Below, in pieces: positions 45,759 to 58,433 of a stretch of DNA of 64,000 nucleotides (positions are counted from its first letter, which is position 1; each line of letters opens with the position of its first letter). The DNA lies in contig NZ_CP036200.1 in the NCBI RefSeq assembly GCF_004295345.1, positions 2,552,001-2,616,000 of the forward strand. The letters run 5' to 3'. A model generated the notes under the pieces. That model saw only the letters and a program-made list of their open reading frames with translations. It did not search any database and was not told the DNA's origin. This DNA comes from Shewanella maritima. Its GTDB lineage: Bacteria; Pseudomonadota; Gammaproteobacteria; Enterobacterales; Shewanellaceae. A program made the translations under genes and the position numbers.

Positions 45759-46310
45759 ATGACTGAAGCTACTGAAGCGAAAAAAAGATGGTATGTGATT
45801 CAAGCATTCTCTGGCTATGAAGGTCGAGTATGTAAGACACTGCTTGAGCATATCAAAATGCACAACATGGAAGACTACTTTGGTGAAGTATTAGTACCGA
45901 CTGAAGAAGTAGTAGAAATGCGTGCAGGTCAACGCCGTAAGAGTGAGCGTAAGTTCTTCCCTGGCTATGTATTAGTCCAAATGGAAATGAACGACGAAAG
46001 CTGGCACTTAGTGAAGAGCGTACCACGTGTAATGGGCTTCATTGGCGGTACTTCTGACCGTCCAGCGCCGATTTCAGATAAAGAAGCAAATGCAATTCTT
46101 CAACGCTTAGAAGAAACGACCGAGTCGCCAACACATCGCGTGATGTTTGAACCAGGTGAAGTTGTTCGCGTATGTGATGGCCCATTTGCTGACTTCAATG
46201 GCACCATTGAAGAAGTTGATTATGACAAGAGCCGCGTGAAGGTGTCTGTTATGATCTTCGGCCGCTCAACTCCCGTTGAGTTGGACTTTAGTCAGATTGA
46301 AAAAAGCTGA
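45759..46310 (+). CDS. nusG: Transcription termination/antitermination factor NusG
   Basis: 183 residues. The N-terminal NGN domain (about 8-118, [14 protein letters not shown] and FPGYVLVQM) binds RNA polymerase. The C-terminal KOW domain (about 130-183, [19 protein letters not shown]) binds Rho or S10. Second gene of the secE-nusG unit. Confidence 0.98.
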   Translation: MTEATEAKKRWYVIQAFSGYEGRVCKTLLEHIKMHNMEDYFGEVLVPTEEVVEMRAGQRRKSERKFFPGYVLVQMEMNDESWHLVKSVPRVMGFIGGTSDRPAPISDKEANAILQRLEETTESPTHRVMFEPGEVVRVCDGPFADFNGTIEEVDYDKSRVKVSVMIFGRSTPVELDFSQIEKS

Positions 46311-46333
46311 TTAAAATAAAAGCAAATTAAAGA

Positions 46334-46371
46334 TTGTTTGCGGGTGTGGATTTTTATATAATCCGCACCCG
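46334..46371 (+). promoter_or_regulatory. rplK promoter overlapping a hairpin after nusG
   Basis: -35 TTGTTT (46334-46339), 17 bp, -10 TATAAT (46357-46362). The spacer and downstream part form a 10-bp hairpin, GGGTGTGGAT (46342-46351) with ATCCGCACCC (46361-46370), followed by GTTGTTTT. The same DNA may therefore be the nusG terminator and the rplKA promoter. Confidence 0.7.
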
Positions 46372-46439
46372 TTGTTTTCAGGGGAGCAAGTCGGCATTGG
46401 GCTGATGAGCGTTTGAACCCAAATAGAGGAAATGTCGAC

Positions 46440-46868
46440 ATGGCAAAGAAAATTGAAGGCTATATTAAGCTACAAGTAGCAGCCGGTGCTGCAAACCCGT
46501 CGCCACCAGTTGGTCCAGCTCTGGGTCAGAAAGGTCTAAACATCATGGAATTCTGTAAGGCGTTCAACGCTCGTACAGAAAAATTCGAGAAAGGTATGCC
46601 GATCCCTGTTGTGATCACTGCATACAATGACCGTTCTTTCACTTTCGAAACTAAGACTCCACCTGCGTCTTTCCTACTGCTTAAAGCAGCTGGTCTGAAG
46701 TCTGGTTCTGGCCGTCCTAACACTGAAAAAGTGGGAACTATCAAGCGTAGCGCTGTTCAGGAAATTGCTGAAACTAAAGCCGCTGATATGACTGGTGCTG
46801 ATATTGAAGCAATGATGCGTTCAATTGAAGGTACTGCACGTTCAATGGGTTTGGTAGTAGAGGACTAA
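46440..46868 (+). CDS. rplK: 50S ribosomal protein L11
   Basis: 142 residues from ATG 46440 with GAGG upstream; nine in-frame codons before it are not needed. L11 signatures: [16 protein letters not shown] and the C-terminal RNA-binding [10 protein letters not shown]. It forms the GTPase-associated centre with 23S rRNA. rplA follows four bases later. Confidence 0.98.
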   Translation: MAKKIEGYIKLQVAAGAANPSPPVGPALGQKGLNIMEFCKAFNARTEKFEKGMPIPVVITAYNDRSFTFETKTPPASFLLLKAAGLKSGSGRPNTEKVGTIKRSAVQEIAETKAADMTGADIEAMMRSIEGTARSMGLVVED

Positions 46869-46872
46869 TATA

Positions 46873-47574
46873 ATGGCAAAGCTAACTAAGCGCATGCGCG
46901 TAATCCGCGAAAAAGTTGAAGCAACTAAAAGCTACGAAATGAACGAAGCTGTTGCTCTACTTAAAGAATTAGCAACTGCTAAATTCGTTGAGAGTGTTGA
47001 CGTTGCCGTTAACCTAGGTATCGATCCACGTAAATCTGACCAAAACGTTCGTGGTGCTACTGTACTACCACACGGTACTGGTCGTGACATCCGCGTTGCG
47101 GTATTCACACAAGGTGCAAACGCTGATGCTGCTAAAGAAGCAGGCGCTGAACTTGTAGGTATGGACGATCTAGCTGCTCAAGTTAAAGCTGGCGAAATGA
47201 ACTTCGACGTAGTTATCGCATCTCCAGATGCAATGCGCGTTGTTGGTCAACTAGGTCAAGTATTAGGTCCACGTGGTCTAATGCCTAACCCTAAGACTGG
47301 TACTGTAACGCCTAACGTTGCAGAAGCAGTTAAGAACGCTAAAGCTGGTCAAGTTCGTTACCGTAACGACAAGAACGGTATTATCCACACTACTATCGGT
47401 AAAGTGGATTTCACCGCTGAACAGCTTAAAGAAAACTTAGAAGCACTTGTTGGCGCTCTGAAGAAGGCTAAGCCTGCTTCTGCTAAAGGTGTTTACGTCA
47501 AGAAAGTTAGCATCTCTACCACTATGGGTGCAGGTGTTGCTGTTGACCAAGCTTCTTTAACTGAAGTTAAGTAA
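46873..47574 (+). CDS. rplA: 50S ribosomal protein L1
   Basis: 233 residues. L1 signatures: [15 protein letters not shown] and [15 protein letters not shown]. It forms the L1 stalk near the E site. In E. coli L1 represses its own rplKA mRNA; the leader before rplK could serve this here. Confidence 0.98.
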   Translation: MAKLTKRMRVIREKVEATKSYEMNEAVALLKELATAKFVESVDVAVNLGIDPRKSDQNVRGATVLPHGTGRDIRVAVFTQGANADAAKEAGAELVGMDDLAAQVKAGEMNFDVVIASPDAMRVVGQLGQVLGPRGLMPNPKTGTVTPNVAEAVKNAKAGQVRYRNDKNGIIHTTIGKVDFTAEQLKENLEALVGALKKAKPASAKGVYVKKVSISTTMGAGVAVDQASLTEVK

Positions 47575-47603
47575 TATACAAGGGGCGTAAATTAGCGTAT
47601 AAT
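47575..47603 (+). promoter_or_regulatory. rplJL-rpoBC promoter
   Basis: -10 TATAAT (47598-47603) with a weak -35 TATACA (47575-47580) at 17-bp spacing, directly after rplA. The L10 leader lies downstream of it. Confidence 0.6.
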
Positions 47604-47616
47604 TCGCGCTCCTTGT

Positions 47617-47835
47617 GGGTTGAAGCTGGTAAGTGACGATTAAATCGACATAAATCAGCTTCCGTCCAAGACCGCAGGTGTTATTCAAACGACTAACTTA
47701 ATTCCCTGCGTAGACGGTGTCAGGCCCCAGATAAGAATTTTTATTCTGCTGGAAATCTGCACCGTAAGTAGCTAAGTACATTAGTATTTAGTTGGTTAAT
47801 ACTAGGGATAGCCCTAGGTAGAATCCAGGAGTAAA
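47617..47835 (+). ncRNA. L10 (rplJ) autoregulatory leader
   Basis: The long leader contains CCGTCCAAGACCGCAGGTG (47663-47681) and its partner CCCTGCGTAGACGGTG (47703-47718). These pair to form the kinked stem known to bind L10-(L7/L12)4 in enterobacteria. Binding represses translation of rplJ and rplL. AGGAG of rplJ is at the end. Confidence 0.8.
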
Positions 47836-47839
47836 GCCA

Positions 47840-48337
47840 ATGGCATTAAGACTCGAAGACAAAAAGGCAATTGTTGCTGAAGTCAACGAAGCTGCCAAAG
47901 GTGCACTTTCTGCAGTTGTTGCCGATTCACGCGGTGTAACTGTAGGCGCTATGACTGCTCTACGTAAGTCAGCTCGCGAAAATGGTGTATTCGTACGTGT
48001 AGTACGTAACACACTTGCTCGCCGTGCTGTTGAAGGTACTGATTTTGAGTGCCTAGTAGAAACATTCACTGGCCCAACTTTAATTGCATTCTCAAACGAG
48101 CACCCAGGTGCTGCAGCGCGTCTTCTTAAAGACTTCGCTAAAGAGCAAGAGCAGTTTGAAGTTAAAGGTGCAGCATTTGAAGGGGAACTAATCCCTGCAG
48201 CTGATATTGATCGTTTAGCGAAACTACCAACTTACGACGAAGCACTAGCTCAGTTAATGATGACTATGAAAGAAGCATCTGCTGGCAAGTTCGTACGTAC
48301 TTTGGCTGCCCTACGCGATCAGAAAGAAGCAGCTTAA
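47840..48337 (+). CDS. rplJ: 50S ribosomal protein L10
   Basis: 165 residues. N-terminal rRNA-binding half ([26 protein letters not shown]) and C-terminal helix that docks L7/L12 dimers. It begins after the L10 leader and precedes rplL by 54 bases. Confidence 0.97.
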   Translation: MALRLEDKKAIVAEVNEAAKGALSAVVADSRGVTVGAMTALRKSARENGVFVRVVRNTLARRAVEGTDFECLVETFTGPTLIAFSNEHPGAAARLLKDFAKEQEQFEVKGAAFEGELIPAADIDRLAKLPTYDEALAQLMMTMKEASAGKFVRTLAALRDQKEAA

Positions 48338-48391
48338 TTTTACATTAGCCGCTTAATTAAATTGAATTCAGAACAATAGGAAATATTTCTA

Positions 48392-48760
48392 ATGTCTATC
48401 ACTAAAGATCAAATCTTAGAAGCCTTTGCAGAAATGTCTGTAATGGAAGTTGTTGAACTAATCGAAGCAATGGAAGAGAAATTCGGTGTTTCTGCTGCCG
48501 CTGCTGCTGTAGCTGTAGGCGGTGACGCTGGTGCAGCTGCTGCTGAACAAACAGAGTTCGACGTAGTTCTTACTTCACACGGTGCTAACAAAGTTGCTGT
48601 TATTAAAGCACTACGTGGCGCTACAGGTCTAGGCCTGAAAGAAGCTAAAGGCATGGCTGAATCTTGCCCAGTACCAGTTAAAGAAGGTATCAGCAAAGAA
48701 GAAGCTGAAGCTCTTAAAGCTGATCTAGAAGCAGCTGGCGCTGAAGTTGAACTTAAGTAA
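48392..48760 (+). CDS. rplL: 50S ribosomal protein L7/L12
   Basis: 122 residues. N-terminal dimerisation segment, Ala/Gly-rich hinge (about 35-52), and C-terminal factor-binding domain ([30 protein letters not shown]). Present as several copies on the ribosome stalk, where it recruits EF-Tu and EF-G. Confidence 0.98.
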   Translation: MSITKDQILEAFAEMSVMEVVELIEAMEEKFGVSAAAAAVAVGGDAGAAAAEQTEFDVVLTSHGANKVAVIKALRGATGLGLKEAKGMAESCPVPVKEGISKEEAEALKADLEAAGAEVELK

Positions 48761-48800
48761 TCTATACTTATAGTTCAGTCACCCATTAATTTGGGTGAGG

Positions 48801-48830
48801 GCTGACGGTTTTTTGACCGTCAGCTTTTTT
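48801..48830 (+). terminator. rplL-rpoB attenuator
   Basis: GCTGACGGT pairs with ACCGTCAGC and is followed by six T's. Just upstream, CACCCA / TGGGTG (48780-48797) forms a second hairpin. In E. coli a partial terminator and an RNase III site lie here to set ribosomal-protein versus polymerase output. Confidence 0.85.
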
Positions 48831-48994
48831 GCGCTTTAAGCGCAGGCGATTTTTTTTCACCGTTTATCGCCAATTATTAGCAGTCCCTAGCAGAGATTAC
48901 TGGTTAGGTTCTTGCATCAACGGTGATGGGCAAACGTGCTGATTTAATTAAGTTTATTTCAGTCTTGGTCACATCTCGTAAGCAGAGGAAACCC

Positions 48995-51900
48995 ATGGTT
49001 TACTCCTATTCTGAAAAGAAGCGTATTCGCAAAGACTTTGGTAAGCGTCCTAAAGTTCTGGACATCCCTTACCTACTGTCTATCCAGTTAGACTCTTTTA
49101 AGAAGTTCACCGATCAAGACCCTACGGGTGAACGTGGCTTAGAAGCCGCATTCCGTAGCGTTTTTCCTATCAAGAGCTTTTCTGGCTATAGTGAGCTGCA
49201 ATATGTCAGCTACAAGCTAGGTGAGCCAGTTTTTGATGTGAAAGAATGTCAGATCCGCGGTGTTACCTATTCAGCGCCATTACGCGTAAAACTACGCATG
49301 GTACTGTTTGACCGTGAAGCTGCTGCTGGTACTGTAAAAGATATCAAAGAGCAAGAAGTCTATATGGGTGACATCCCATTAATGACTGAAAATGGTACTT
49401 TCGTTATCAATGGTACTGAACGTGTAATTGTTTCTCAGTTACACCGTAGTCCGGGTGTATTCTTCGATCACGACCGTGGTAAAACCCACTCTTCAGGTAA
49501 GGTGCTGTATAACGCACGTATTATTCCTTACCGTGGTTCATGGTTGGATTTCGAATTCGATCCAAAAGATGCATTATTCGTACGTATTGACCGTCGTCGT
49601 AAACTACCTGCGACTATCATTCTGCGCGCATTGGAATACTCGACTCAAGAAATTCTAGACTTATTCTTCGAACGCACTGAGTTCAAGATTAAGAAAGACT
49701 CATTAGTGATGAAGCTAGTTCCTGATCGCCTACGTGGTGAAACTTCTAGCTTTGACATTAAAGATTCTGAAGGCAATACGCTAGTTGAAGCGGGTCGCCG
49801 TGTTACTGCACGTCACATTCGCCAGCTAGAGAAAACTAACACAACAGATCTTGAAGTACCAGTTGAGTACATCGTTGGTAAGTTTGCTGCGCAAGATTAC
49901 ATCGACGAAGATACTGGTGAAGTATTAGTTTCAGCAAATGCCGAAATCACTTTAGAAGACCTAGCTAAGCTTTCATTAGCAGGCATCAAAGCCGTTGACA
50001 CTCTGTTTATCAATGACCTTGATCACGGTGCTTACATTGCTGACACCCTACGTATCGATTCAACAACTAACCGCCTAGAAGCGCTAGTTGAAATCTATCG
50101 TATGATGCGCCCTGGTGAGCCACCAACCAAGGAAGCGGCAGAAAGCTTATTCCAAAACCTATTCTTCAGCGACGAGCGTTATGACCTATCTAAAGTAGGT
50201 CGTATGAAGTTCAACCGTCGTCTAGAAATGGCTGAAGATGAAGGCGAAGGCATTCTGTCTAAAGAAGACATCGTTGCGGTAATGAAGAAAATCATTGATA
50301 TTCGCAATGGTTTCGACGAAGTCGATGATATCGACCACCTTGGTAACCGTCGTATTCGCTCTGTGGGCGAAATGGCAGAAAACCAATTCCGCGTTGGTCT
50401 AGTTCGTGTTGAGCGTGCTGTTCGTGAGCGTCTATCTTTAGGCGACCTAAACGAGCTAATGCCACAAGACCTAATTAACGCTAAGCCAATTTCTGCGGCA
50501 GTGAAAGAATTCTTCGGCTCTTCACAGCTGTCTCAGTTCATGGACCAAAATAACCCGCTATCAGAAGTGACGCACAAGCGTCGTATTTCTGCATTAGGCC
50601 CAGGTGGTTTGACTCGTGAACGTGCTGGCTTCGAAGTACGTGACGTACACCCGACTCACTATGGTCGTCTATGTCCGATTGAAACACCTGAAGGTCCAAA
50701 CATTGGTTTGATCAACTCTTTGGCAAGTTTCGCACGTACTAACTCATACGGTTTCCTAGAAACACCTTACCGCAAAGTGGTAGACGGTGTGATCACTGAC
50801 GAAGTGGAATACTTGTCAGCGATTGAAGAAGGTCGTTATGTTATTGCACAGGCAAACATTGAAGTTGATAAGAACGGCCGCATGGTTGAAGAGCAGATTG
50901 CATGTCGTCACAAAGGTGAATCTACCTTTATGCGCGCAGCTGACATTCAATACATGGACGTTTCGCCACAACAGATTATTTCTGTTGCTGCTTCATTGAT
51001 TCCGTTCCTAGAACACGATGACGCGAACCGTGCATTGATGGGTGCGAACATGCAACGTCAGGCTGTACCAACACTAAGCGCTGAAAAGCCATTAGTCGGT
51101 ACGGGTATTGAGCGTGCATTGGCTGTTGACTCAGGCGTAGTTGTTGCTGCTAAACGTGGCGGTGTAATCGACTATGTTGATGCTAGCCGCATCGTAGTTA
51201 AAGTAAATGAAGACGAGCTTACTCCAGGTGAAGCGGGTATCGACATTTACAACCTAACTAAGTACACCCGTTCGAACCAAAACACTTGTATCAACCAACG
51301 TCCACGTTGTTTCGTTGGTGAGCCAGTGGTTCGTGGTGACGTACTAGCTGACGGTCCTTCAACTGACTTAGGTGATTTGGCACTTGGCCAAAACATGCGT
51401 ATCGCATTCATGCCTTGGAACGGTTACAACTTTGAGGATTCGATCCTTATTTCTGAGCGCGTAGCGCAAGAAGACCGTTTCACGACTATTCACATCCAAG
51501 AGCTGTCATGTATTGCACGTGATACTAAACTTGGTAGTGAAGAAATCACAGCTGATATTCCAAACGTAGGTGAGTCTGCTCTGTCTAAACTAGACGAGTC
51601 AGGTATCGTTTACATTGGTGCAGAAGTGAAAGGTGGCGATATTCTAGTAGGTAAAGTGACACCTAAAGGTGAAACTCAGCTTACTCCAGAAGAGAAGTTA
51701 CTTCGTGCTATCTTCGGTGAAAAAGCGTCTGACGTTAAAGACAGCTCGCTACGTGTACCTAACTCAGTAAAAGGTACCATCATCGACGTTCAAGTCTTCA
51801 CCCGTGACGGTGTTGAAAAAGACAAGCGCGCACTAGAAATTGAAGAAATGCACGTAAGCCAAGCTCGTAAAGACTTAGGCGAAGAGTTCAAGATCCTTGA

Positions 51901-53026
51901 AGAAGGTGTCTTAGACCGTGCACGTAACTTGTTACTGTCTGCTGGTTTCTCTGAAGCAAAACTTGCTGAGATCCCACGTAAAGACGTGTTAATCCAAGTT
52001 ATTGACGACGAAGCGAAACAAACTGAACTTGAGCAGTTAGCTGAGCAGCACGAAGAGCTAAAAGCTGACTTTGATAAGAAGTTTGAAATCAAGCGTCGTA
52101 AGATCACTCAAGGTGATGACTTAGCACCTGGCGTACTGAAGATTGTTAAGGTTTACCTAGCAGTTAAACGTACTATCCAACCTGGTGATAAGATGGCTGG
52201 TCGTCACGGTAACAAAGGTGTTATCTCGAAGATCTGTCCTATTGAAGATATGCCATACGATGAAACTGGTAACCCAGTAGACATCGTCCTGAACCCGCTG
52301 GGTGTACCATCGCGTATGAACATCGGTCAGGTACTTGAAGTTCACATGGGCGCAGCTGCTAAAGGCATTGGTAACCGTATTACCGAAATGCTTGAAGAGC
52401 AACGCGAACTTGCTGAGCTACGTGGCTATATCAAAGAAGTTTATGAGTTAGGTGATGAAGTTCAACAGAAAGTTGACATCGACTCATTCTCTGATGATGA
52501 AGTTGTACGTCTTGCCAAACACCTGAAATCTGGTCTGCCAATCGCAACACCAGCATTCGACGGTGCTAAAGAGAAAGAGATCAAGCAAATGCTTGAACTT
52601 GCAGGCTTACCATCTTCAGGCCAGCTTCGTTTATTCGATGGCCGCACTGGTAACGAATTTGAGCGTGAAGTAACTGTTGGTTACATGTACATGCTTAAAC
52701 TGAACCACTTAGTTGATGACAAGATGCACGCCCGTTCTACCGGTTCGTACAGCTTGGTTACTCAGCAGCCTCTGGGCGGTAAAGCTCAGTTCGGTGGTCA
52801 GCGTTTCGGTGAGATGGAAGTATGGGCACTTGAAGCATACGGTGCCGCTTATACTCTTCAAGAAATGCTTACAGTTAAGTCGGATGACGTTAACGGTCGT
52901 ACTCAGATGTATAAGAACATCGTCGACGGTAACCATCAGATGCAACCTGGCATGCCAGAGTCCTTCAACGTATTGCTGAAGGAGATCCGTTCACTGGGTA
53001 TTAATATCGAGTTGGATCAAGAGTAA
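48995..53026 (+). CDS. rpoB: RNA polymerase beta subunit
   Basis: 1343 residues from ATG 48995 ([15 protein letters not shown]), with AGAGGAAA just upstream; earlier in-frame codons are leader. The rifampicin region reads [20 protein letters not shown] and then [10 protein letters not shown], i.e. wild type. [17 protein letters not shown] and the C-terminal [18 protein letters not shown] are conserved beta motifs. It forms the catalytic core with RpoC. Confidence 0.99.
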   Translation: MVYSYSEKKRIRKDFGKRPKVLDIPYLLSIQLDSFKKFTDQDPTGERGLEAAFRSVFPIKSFSGYSELQYVSYKLGEPVFDVKECQIRGVTYSAPLRVKLRMVLFDREAAAGTVKDIKEQEVYMGDIPLMTENGTFVINGTERVIVSQLHRSPGVFFDHDRGKTHSSGKVLYNARIIPYRGSWLDFEFDPKDALFVRIDRRRKLPATIILRALEYSTQEILDLFFERTEFKIKKDSLVMKLVPDRLRGETSSFDIKDSEGNTLVEAGRRVTARHIRQLEKTNTTDLEVPVEYIVGKFAAQDYIDEDTGEVLVSANAEITLEDLAKLSLAGIKAVDTLFINDLDHGAYIADTLRIDSTTNRLEALVEIYRMMRPGEPPTKEAAESLFQNLFFSDERYDLSKVGRMKFNRRLEMAEDEGEGILSKEDIVAVMKKIIDIRNGFDEVDDIDHLGNRRIRSVGEMAENQFRVGLVRVERAVRERLSLGDLNELMPQDLINAKPISAAVKEFFGSSQLSQFMDQNNPLSEVTHKRRISALGPGGLTRERAGFEVRDVHPTHYGRLCPIETPEGPNIGLINSLASFARTNSYGFLETPYRKVVDGVITDEVEYLSAIEEGRYVIAQANIEVDKNGRMVEEQIACRHKGESTFMRAADIQYMDVSPQQIISVAASLIPFLEHDDANRALMGANMQRQAVPTLSAEKPLVGTGIERALAVDSGVVVAAKRGGVIDYVDASRIVVKVNEDELTPGEAGIDIYNLTKYTRSNQNTCINQRPRCFVGEPVVRGDVLADGPSTDLGDLALGQNMRIAFMPWNGYNFEDSILISERVAQEDRFTTIHIQELSCIARDTKLGSEEITADIPNVGESALSKLDESGIVYIGAEVKGGDILVGKVTPKGETQLTPEEKLLRAIFGEKASDVKDSSLRVPNSVKGTIIDVQVFTRDGVEKDKRALEIEEMHVSQARKDLGEEFKILEEGVLDRARNLLLSAGFSEAKLAEIPRKDVLIQVIDDEAKQTELEQLAEQHEELKADFDKKFEIKRRKITQGDDLAPGVLKIVKVYLAVKRTIQPGDKMAGRHGNKGVISKICPIEDMPYDETGNPVDIVLNPLGVPSRMNIGQVLEVHMGAAAKGIGNRITEMLEEQRELAELRGYIKEVYELGDEVQQKVDIDSFSDDEVVRLAKHLKSGLPIATPAFDGAKEKEIKQMLELAGLPSSGQLRLFDGRTGNEFEREVTVGYMYMLKLNHLVDDKMHARSTGSYSLVTQQPLGGKAQFGGQRFGEMEVWALEAYGAAYTLQEMLTVKSDDVNGRTQMYKNIVDGNHQMQPGMPESFNVLLKEIRSLGINIELDQE

Positions 53027-53060
53027 GCATCGCTCTTAAGCAATGTTTTGGTAACCTAAC

Positions 53061-53085
53061 GGTGCTTCGCCCCGTGCGAAGCACC
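53061..53085 (+). other. Intercistronic hairpin rpoB-rpoC
   Basis: A perfect 10-bp stem GGTGCTTCGC / GCGAAGCACC with loop CCCGT, 26 bases before the rpoC start codon. No U-tract, so probably mRNA structure rather than a terminator. Confidence 0.6.
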
Positions 53086-53111
53086 CGGTTTAACTCCTTC
53101 AGGAGAGAAAC

Positions 53112-56100
53112 GTGAAAGACTTATTAAAGTTTCTTAAACAGCAAAGCAAGACTGAAGAATTTAACGGTATTAAAATTGGTCTAGCATCGCCAGACCTCAT
53201 CCGTTCTTGGTCTTTTGGTGAAGTTAAAAAGCCAGAAACCATTAACTACCGTACATTCAAGCCTGAGCGTGAAGGTTTGTTCTGTGCGCGTATCTTCGGT
53301 CCTGTGAAAGATTACGAATGTTTGTGTGGTAAATACAAACGTCTTAAGCACCGTGGTGTAATTTGTGAGAAGTGTGGTGTAGAAGTTACCCAGACTAAAG
53401 TACGTCGTGAGCGTATGGGTCACATTGAACTGGCTAGCCCAGTTGCACACATCTGGTTCTTAAAGTCACTTCCGTCTCGTATTGGCTTAATGCTAGATAT
53501 GACTTTACGTGACATTGAGCGCGTACTGTACTTTGAATCATTTGTTGTTATCGAGCCAGGCATGACCTCGCTTGAGCGCGGCCAAATGCTAACGGAAGAG
53601 ACGTACTTAGACGCACTAGAAGAGTATGGTGATGAGTTTGAAGCTAAAATGGGTGCTGAAGCCGTTTTAGACTTACTACGTGGTATTGATTTAGAAGAGC
53701 AAATCGAGCAAATGCGCGAAGAGCTACCTTCAATCAATTCAGAAACTCGTCGCAAGAAAGTGACTAAGCGCCTGAAACTGATGGAAGCATTCTACCAATC
53801 TGGCAACAAGCCAGAGTGGATGATCCTGAAAGTACTACCGGTTCTACCACCTGATCTACGTCCGCTAGTTCCACTAGATGGTGGACGTTTTGCGACGTCT
53901 GATCTTAATGACCTATACCGTCGTGTGATTAACCGTAACAACCGTCTAAAACGCCTATTAGACCTAGCTGCTCCAGACATCATCGTACGTAACGAAAAAC
54001 GTATGCTGCAAGAGTCTGTTGATGCGCTATTAGATAATGGTCGTCGTGGTCGTGCAATTACAGGTTCAAACAAGCGTCCTCTGAAATCTCTTGCTGATAT
54101 GATCAAGGGTAAGCAAGGTCGTTTCCGTCAAAACCTACTTGGTAAGCGTGTTGACTACTCAGGCCGTTCGGTAATTACCGTAGGTCCTACTCTACGTTTA
54201 CACCAGTGTGGTCTTCCTAAGAAGATGGCACTTGAGCTATTCAAACCATTCATCTATGGCAAGTTAGAAGGCCGTGGTCTAGCGACTACGATCAAAGCCG
54301 CTAAGAAAATGGTTGAGCGTGAGCAAGCAGAAGTTTGGGATGTTTTAGACGAAGTAATTCGTGAACACCCAGTGATGCTTAACCGTGCACCAACACTTCA
54401 CAGACTTGGTATTCAAGCATTTGAGCCAGTACTGATTGAAGGTAAAGCAATCCAACTTCACCCGCTTGTATGTGCGGCGTATAACGCTGACTTCGACGGT
54501 GACCAAATGGCGGTACACGTACCATTAACGTTAGAAGCGCAATTAGAAGCGCGTGCGTTGATGATGTCTACCAACAACATTCTGTCACCAGCAAACGGTG
54601 AGCCGGTAATCACTCCGTCTCAAGACGTTGTATTAGGTCTGTACTACACCAGCCGTGAATGCATTAACGGTAAAGGTGAAGGCATGGCATTCGCTTCTGT
54701 AGCAGAAGTTGAAAAAGCTTATGCAACAGGTGCAGCTGGGCTTCACGCTCGCATTAAAGTACGTCTAAACGAAGTAAGCATTGATGATAACGGTGAGAAG
54801 ACAACTTCTACTCGTATCGTTGATACTACTGTAGGTCGTGCATTGCTATCGCTTATCTTACCTGAAGGTCTATCTTTCGACCTTGTTAACCAAAACATGG
54901 GTAAGAAGCAGATCTCGAAACTACTGAACACTTGTTACCGTCAACTAGGTCTTAAAGATACTGTTATCTTTGCTGACCAATTGATGTACACAGGTTTCCG
55001 TTTCGCGACTATCTCGGGTGCTTCTGTTGGTATTAACGACATGGAAATCCCAGCTGAGAAGTACACCCTTGTTGCTGACGCAGAAGCTGAAGTACGTGAA
55101 ATTCAAGAGCAGTTCCAATCTGGTCTTGTAACCGCGGGTGAGCGTTACAACAAAGTGATCGATATCTGGGCAAGCGCGAATGAGAAAGTTTCTAAAGCGA
55201 TGATGGACAACCTGTCTACCGAGACAGTGATTAACCGTGATGGCGAAGAAGAAACTCAAGCTTCATTCAACAGCATCTACATGATGGCTGACTCAGGCGC
55301 ACGTGGTAGTGCTGCTCAGATCCGTCAGCTAGCTGGTATGCGTGGTCTGATGGCGAAGCCAGATGGTTCTATCATTGAAACGCCGATTGTGGCGAACTTC
55401 CGTGAAGGTCTAAACGTACTTCAGTACTTTATTTCTACTCACGGTGCGCGTAAAGGTCTTGCCGATACTGCATTGAAGACAGCGAACTCGGGTTACCTAA
55501 CTCGTCGTCTAGTAGACGTTGCACAAGACTTAGTGGTTATTGAAGAAGACTGTGGCGTAGAACACGGTCTAACAATGAAGCCGCTAATTGAAGGTGGTGA
55601 CGTTGTTGAGCCACTACGTGAGCGTGTACTTGGTCGTGTTGTTGCTCAAGACGTACTTAAGCCTGGTACTGATGAAGTACTTGCACCACGTAATACTCTG
55701 CTTGACGAGAAGTGGTGTGACAAGCTTGAAGAAAACAGCGTCGATGAAGTTGTTGTACGTAGCGTAATTACTTGTGAAACAGACTTCGGTGTGTGTGCTA
55801 AGTGTTACGGCCGTGACTTGGCTCGTGGTCATATTATTAACCACGGTGAAGCAATTGGTGTTGTGGCTGCTCAGTCGATTGGTGAGCCAGGTACACAGCT
55901 TACCATGCGTACCTTCCACATTGGTGGTGCGGCATCGCGTGCTTCTGCTGAGAACAATGTTCAAGTTAAGAACGCAGGTACACTTAAGCTGCATAATGCT
56001 AAATACGTTAGCAATGTTGACGGCAAATTGGTTATTGTTTCTCGTTCAAGCGAGCTGGCTGTTATTGATGAGCTGGGCCGTGAGAAAGAGCGTTACAAGG

Positions 56101-57329
56101 TTCCTTACGGTACCGTGCTTGAGAAGCAAGAGGGTAGTGAACTAGCAGCTGGCGAAATCATCGCTAACTGGGATCCACATACTCACCCAATTATCTCTGA
56201 AGTTGCAGGTAGCGTTAAGTTCGTAGACATGATTGAAGGTGTCACGATGACACGTCAAACAGACGAACTAACCGGTCTTTCTTCTGTTGTAGTACTAGAC
56301 GTAGGTGCTCGTACTTCAGCAGGTAAAGAGATGCGCCCAGCTATCCGCCTTGTTGATGCTGACGGTAATGACTTAATGATCCCTGGAACTGAAATTCCAG
56401 CTCAATACTTCTTACCAGGTAACGCGATTGTTTCGAAAGACGATAACGCGCAAATCAACATTGGTGATACGTTAGCGCGTATGCCACAAGAGTCTTCTAA
56501 GACTCGCGATATTACCGGTGGTCTACCGCGCGTTGCAGACTTGTTCGAAGCGCGTAAGCCAAAAGAGCCTGCAATTCTTGCAGAAATCTCAGGTACTATC
56601 TCGTTCGGTAAAGAGACTAAAGGTAAGCGTCGTCTGGTAATCACTCCAGCAGATGGCGGTGATCAGTACGAAGAGATGATCCCTAAATGGCGTAACCTAA
56701 ACGTGTTCGAAGGTGAAAAAGTTGAACGCGGTGAGGTGATTGCAGATGGTCCAGAAGCAGCACATGACATTTTACGTCTGCGCGGCATCCACCATGTAGC
56801 CAACTACATTGTGAACGAAGTTCAAGATGTATACCGTCTACAGGGTGTAAAGATCAACGACAAGCACATTGAGGTTATCATCCGTCAGATGCTACGCAAG
56901 TGTCTAATTACAGACGCTGGCGACAGTGAGTTCCTAGAAGGCGAACAAGCTGAAGTATCTCGCGTGAAGATTGCTAACCGTGAGCTTGAAGCTCAAGGCA
57001 AGCAACCTGCTAAGTTTGAGCGTGAACTACTTGGTATTACCAAAGCTTCTTTGGCAACTGAGTCATTCATCTCAGCAGCATCGTTCCAAGAAACGACTCG
57101 CGTACTGACTGAAGCTGCCGTTGGTGGTAAGAGCGATCAATTACGCGGTCTGAAAGAGAACGTGATTGTAGGTCGTCTGATCCCAGCGGGTACTGGTTAC
57201 TCTTATCATAAGAACCGCAACGAAGAACGCACTACAGGTGCTGACCAAGTTGAGGCTCCTGCAGTAACCGCTAGCGAAGCTGAGCAGAACCTAGCAGATC
57301 TACTTAACTTGGCCGGAAGCCAGGATTAA
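53112..57329 (+). CDS. rpoC: RNA polymerase beta' subunit
   Basis: 1405 residues from GTG with AGGAGAGAAAC upstream. N-terminal zinc ribbon (CLCGKY and CEKCG, about 70-88), the catalytic Mg loop [10 protein letters not shown] (about 458-467), a second zinc site ([15 protein letters not shown]), and the bridge/trigger region with TRQTDELTG. The C-terminal end is LNLAGSQD. A strong terminator follows. Confidence 0.99.
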   Translation: MKDLLKFLKQQSKTEEFNGIKIGLASPDLIRSWSFGEVKKPETINYRTFKPEREGLFCARIFGPVKDYECLCGKYKRLKHRGVICEKCGVEVTQTKVRRERMGHIELASPVAHIWFLKSLPSRIGLMLDMTLRDIERVLYFESFVVIEPGMTSLERGQMLTEETYLDALEEYGDEFEAKMGAEAVLDLLRGIDLEEQIEQMREELPSINSETRRKKVTKRLKLMEAFYQSGNKPEWMILKVLPVLPPDLRPLVPLDGGRFATSDLNDLYRRVINRNNRLKRLLDLAAPDIIVRNEKRMLQESVDALLDNGRRGRAITGSNKRPLKSLADMIKGKQGRFRQNLLGKRVDYSGRSVITVGPTLRLHQCGLPKKMALELFKPFIYGKLEGRGLATTIKAAKKMVEREQAEVWDVLDEVIREHPVMLNRAPTLHRLGIQAFEPVLIEGKAIQLHPLVCAAYNADFDGDQMAVHVPLTLEAQLEARALMMSTNNILSPANGEPVITPSQDVVLGLYYTSRECINGKGEGMAFASVAEVEKAYATGAAGLHARIKVRLNEVSIDDNGEKTTSTRIVDTTVGRALLSLILPEGLSFDLVNQNMGKKQISKLLNTCYRQLGLKDTVIFADQLMYTGFRFATISGASVGINDMEIPAEKYTLVADAEAEVREIQEQFQSGLVTAGERYNKVIDIWASANEKVSKAMMDNLSTETVINRDGEEETQASFNSIYMMADSGARGSAAQIRQLAGMRGLMAKPDGSIIETPIVANFREGLNVLQYFISTHGARKGLADTALKTANSGYLTRRLVDVAQDLVVIEEDCGVEHGLTMKPLIEGGDVVEPLRERVLGRVVAQDVLKPGTDEVLAPRNTLLDEKWCDKLEENSVDEVVVRSVITCETDFGVCAKCYGRDLARGHIINHGEAIGVVAAQSIGEPGTQLTMRTFHIGGAASRASAENNVQVKNAGTLKLHNAKYVSNVDGKLVIVSRSSELAVIDELGREKERYKVPYGTVLEKQEGSELAAGEIIANWDPHTHPIISEVAGSVKFVDMIEGVTMTRQTDELTGLSSVVVLDVGARTSAGKEMRPAIRLVDADGNDLMIPGTEIPAQYFLPGNAIVSKDDNAQINIGDTLARMPQESSKTRDITGGLPRVADLFEARKPKEPAILAEISGTISFGKETKGKRRLVITPADGGDQYEEMIPKWRNLNVFEGEKVERGEVIADGPEAAHDILRLRGIHHVANYIVNEVQDVYRLQGVKINDKHIEVIIRQMLRKCLITDAGDSEFLEGEQAEVSRVKIANRELEAQGKQPAKFERELLGITKASLATESFISAASFQETTRVLTEAAVGGKSDQLRGLKENVIVGRLIPAGTGYSYHKNRNEERTTGADQVEAPAVTASEAEQNLADLLNLAGSQD

Positions 57330-57343
57330 GTGATCAAAATGTG

Positions 57344-57372
57344 AAAAAAAGGCGCCTTAGGCGCCTTTTTTT
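57344..57372 (+). terminator. Terminator after rpoC
   Basis: GGCGCC-TTA-GGCGCC flanked by seven A's and seven T's. It ends the rplJL-rpoBC transcript. Confidence 0.95.
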
Positions 57373-57402
57373 ATGTTATTTCGATCAAAAGTTGTCTATT
57401 TC

Positions 57403-57431
57403 TTGACAGGCTGCGATTACCTTTCTAAAAT
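57403..57431 (+). promoter_or_regulatory. str operon promoter (rpsL)
   Basis: -35 TTGACA (57403-57408), exactly 17 bp, -10 TAAAAT (57426-57431). It lies about 75 bases upstream of rpsL. Confidence 0.85.
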
Positions 57432-57503
57432 TCCGCGTCCCACCATAGTGGGATATAGATTTTTCACACCTAATTGTTGAGTATTCAACTGTCGGAGCTA
57501 TAC

Positions 57504-57878
57504 ATGTCAACTGTAAACCAGTTGGTACGTAAGCCACGCTCGCCGCAAGTCAAAAAGACTAACGTGCCAGCGTTGAACGCGTGCCCACAAAAACGTGGTG
57601 TTTGTACTCGTGTGTACACTACAACACCTAAAAAACCTAACTCTGCACTACGTAAAGTAGCTCGTGTGCGTCTAACTAACGGTTTCGAAGTAACTTCGTA
57701 CATCGGTGGTGAAGGCCATAACTTGCAAGAACACAGTGTAATCCTAATCCGTGGTGGTCGTGTTAAAGACTTACCTGGTGTGCGTTACCACACTGTTCGT
57801 GGCGCATTAGACTGTGCTGGCGTGACTACTCGTCGCCAAGGCCGCTCTAAGTACGGTGCTAAGCGTCCTAAGTCTTAA
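57504..57878 (+). CDS. rpsL: 30S ribosomal protein S12
   Basis: 124 residues from ATG 57504 ([11 protein letters not shown]), with GGAG upstream. The decoding-centre segments [17 protein letters not shown] and KDLPGVRYH are unchanged, so no streptomycin-resistance substitution is seen at the usual lysines. First gene of rpsL-rpsG-fusA-tufA. Confidence 0.99.
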   Translation: MSTVNQLVRKPRSPQVKKTNVPALNACPQKRGVCTRVYTTTPKKPNSALRKVARVRLTNGFEVTSYIGGEGHNLQEHSVILIRGGRVKDLPGVRYHTVRGALDCAGVTTRRQGRSKYGAKRPKS

Positions 57879-57958
57879 CGTATCCCGTTAAAGTAAGGCC
57901 AAGCTAATTTAATTGACATTCCAGTTTTGGAAATACCTGAAGCATACGGAGAATTGAT

Positions 57959-58429
57959 ATGCCAAGACGTCGCGTTGTAGGACAACGTAAAATCCTACCA
58001 GATCCAAAGTTCCAAAGTGAGTTGCTGGCTAAGTTCATCAACGTCATTATGCAGGACGGCAAAAAGTCGACTGCTGAAAAAATTATCTACAAGGCACTAG
58101 ATGTTGTTGCTGACAAAAAAGGCGAAGAGCACCTAGTAATCCTTGAAGCAGCACTTGAGAATGTTCGCCCATCAGTCGAGGTTAAATCTCGTCGTGTTGG
58201 TGGTTCAACATATCAAGTACCATGTGAAGTTCGTCCAGTGCGTCGTAACGCACTAGCGATGCGCTGGTTAGTTGAAGCTGCTCGCAAGCGTGGTGAAAAA
58301 TCTATGGCTCTACGTCTAGCAGGTGAAATGCTAGACGCATCTGAAAACAAAGGTACTGCTGTTAAGAAGCGTGAAGACGTGCATCGCATGGCTGAAGCTA
58401 ACAAAGCCTTTGCTCATTACCGTTGGTAA
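57959..58429 (+). CDS. rpsG: 30S ribosomal protein S7
   Basis: 156 residues. S7 signatures: [17 protein letters not shown] and [16 protein letters not shown]. It initiates 30S head assembly on 16S rRNA and in E. coli represses the str mRNA. Confidence 0.98.
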   Translation: MPRRRVVGQRKILPDPKFQSELLAKFINVIMQDGKKSTAEKIIYKALDVVADKKGEEHLVILEAALENVRPSVEVKSRRVGGSTYQVPCEVRPVRRNALAMRWLVEAARKRGEKSMALRLAGEMLDASENKGTAVKKREDVHRMAEANKAFAHYRW

Positions 58430-58433
58430 TATG

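Noticed and set aside
50510..50640. Rifampicin- or streptomycin-resistance substitutions in rpoB and rpsL
   Set aside because: The rpoB cluster ([17 protein letters not shown]) and rpsL TPKKPNSA and KDLPG loops read as wild type.
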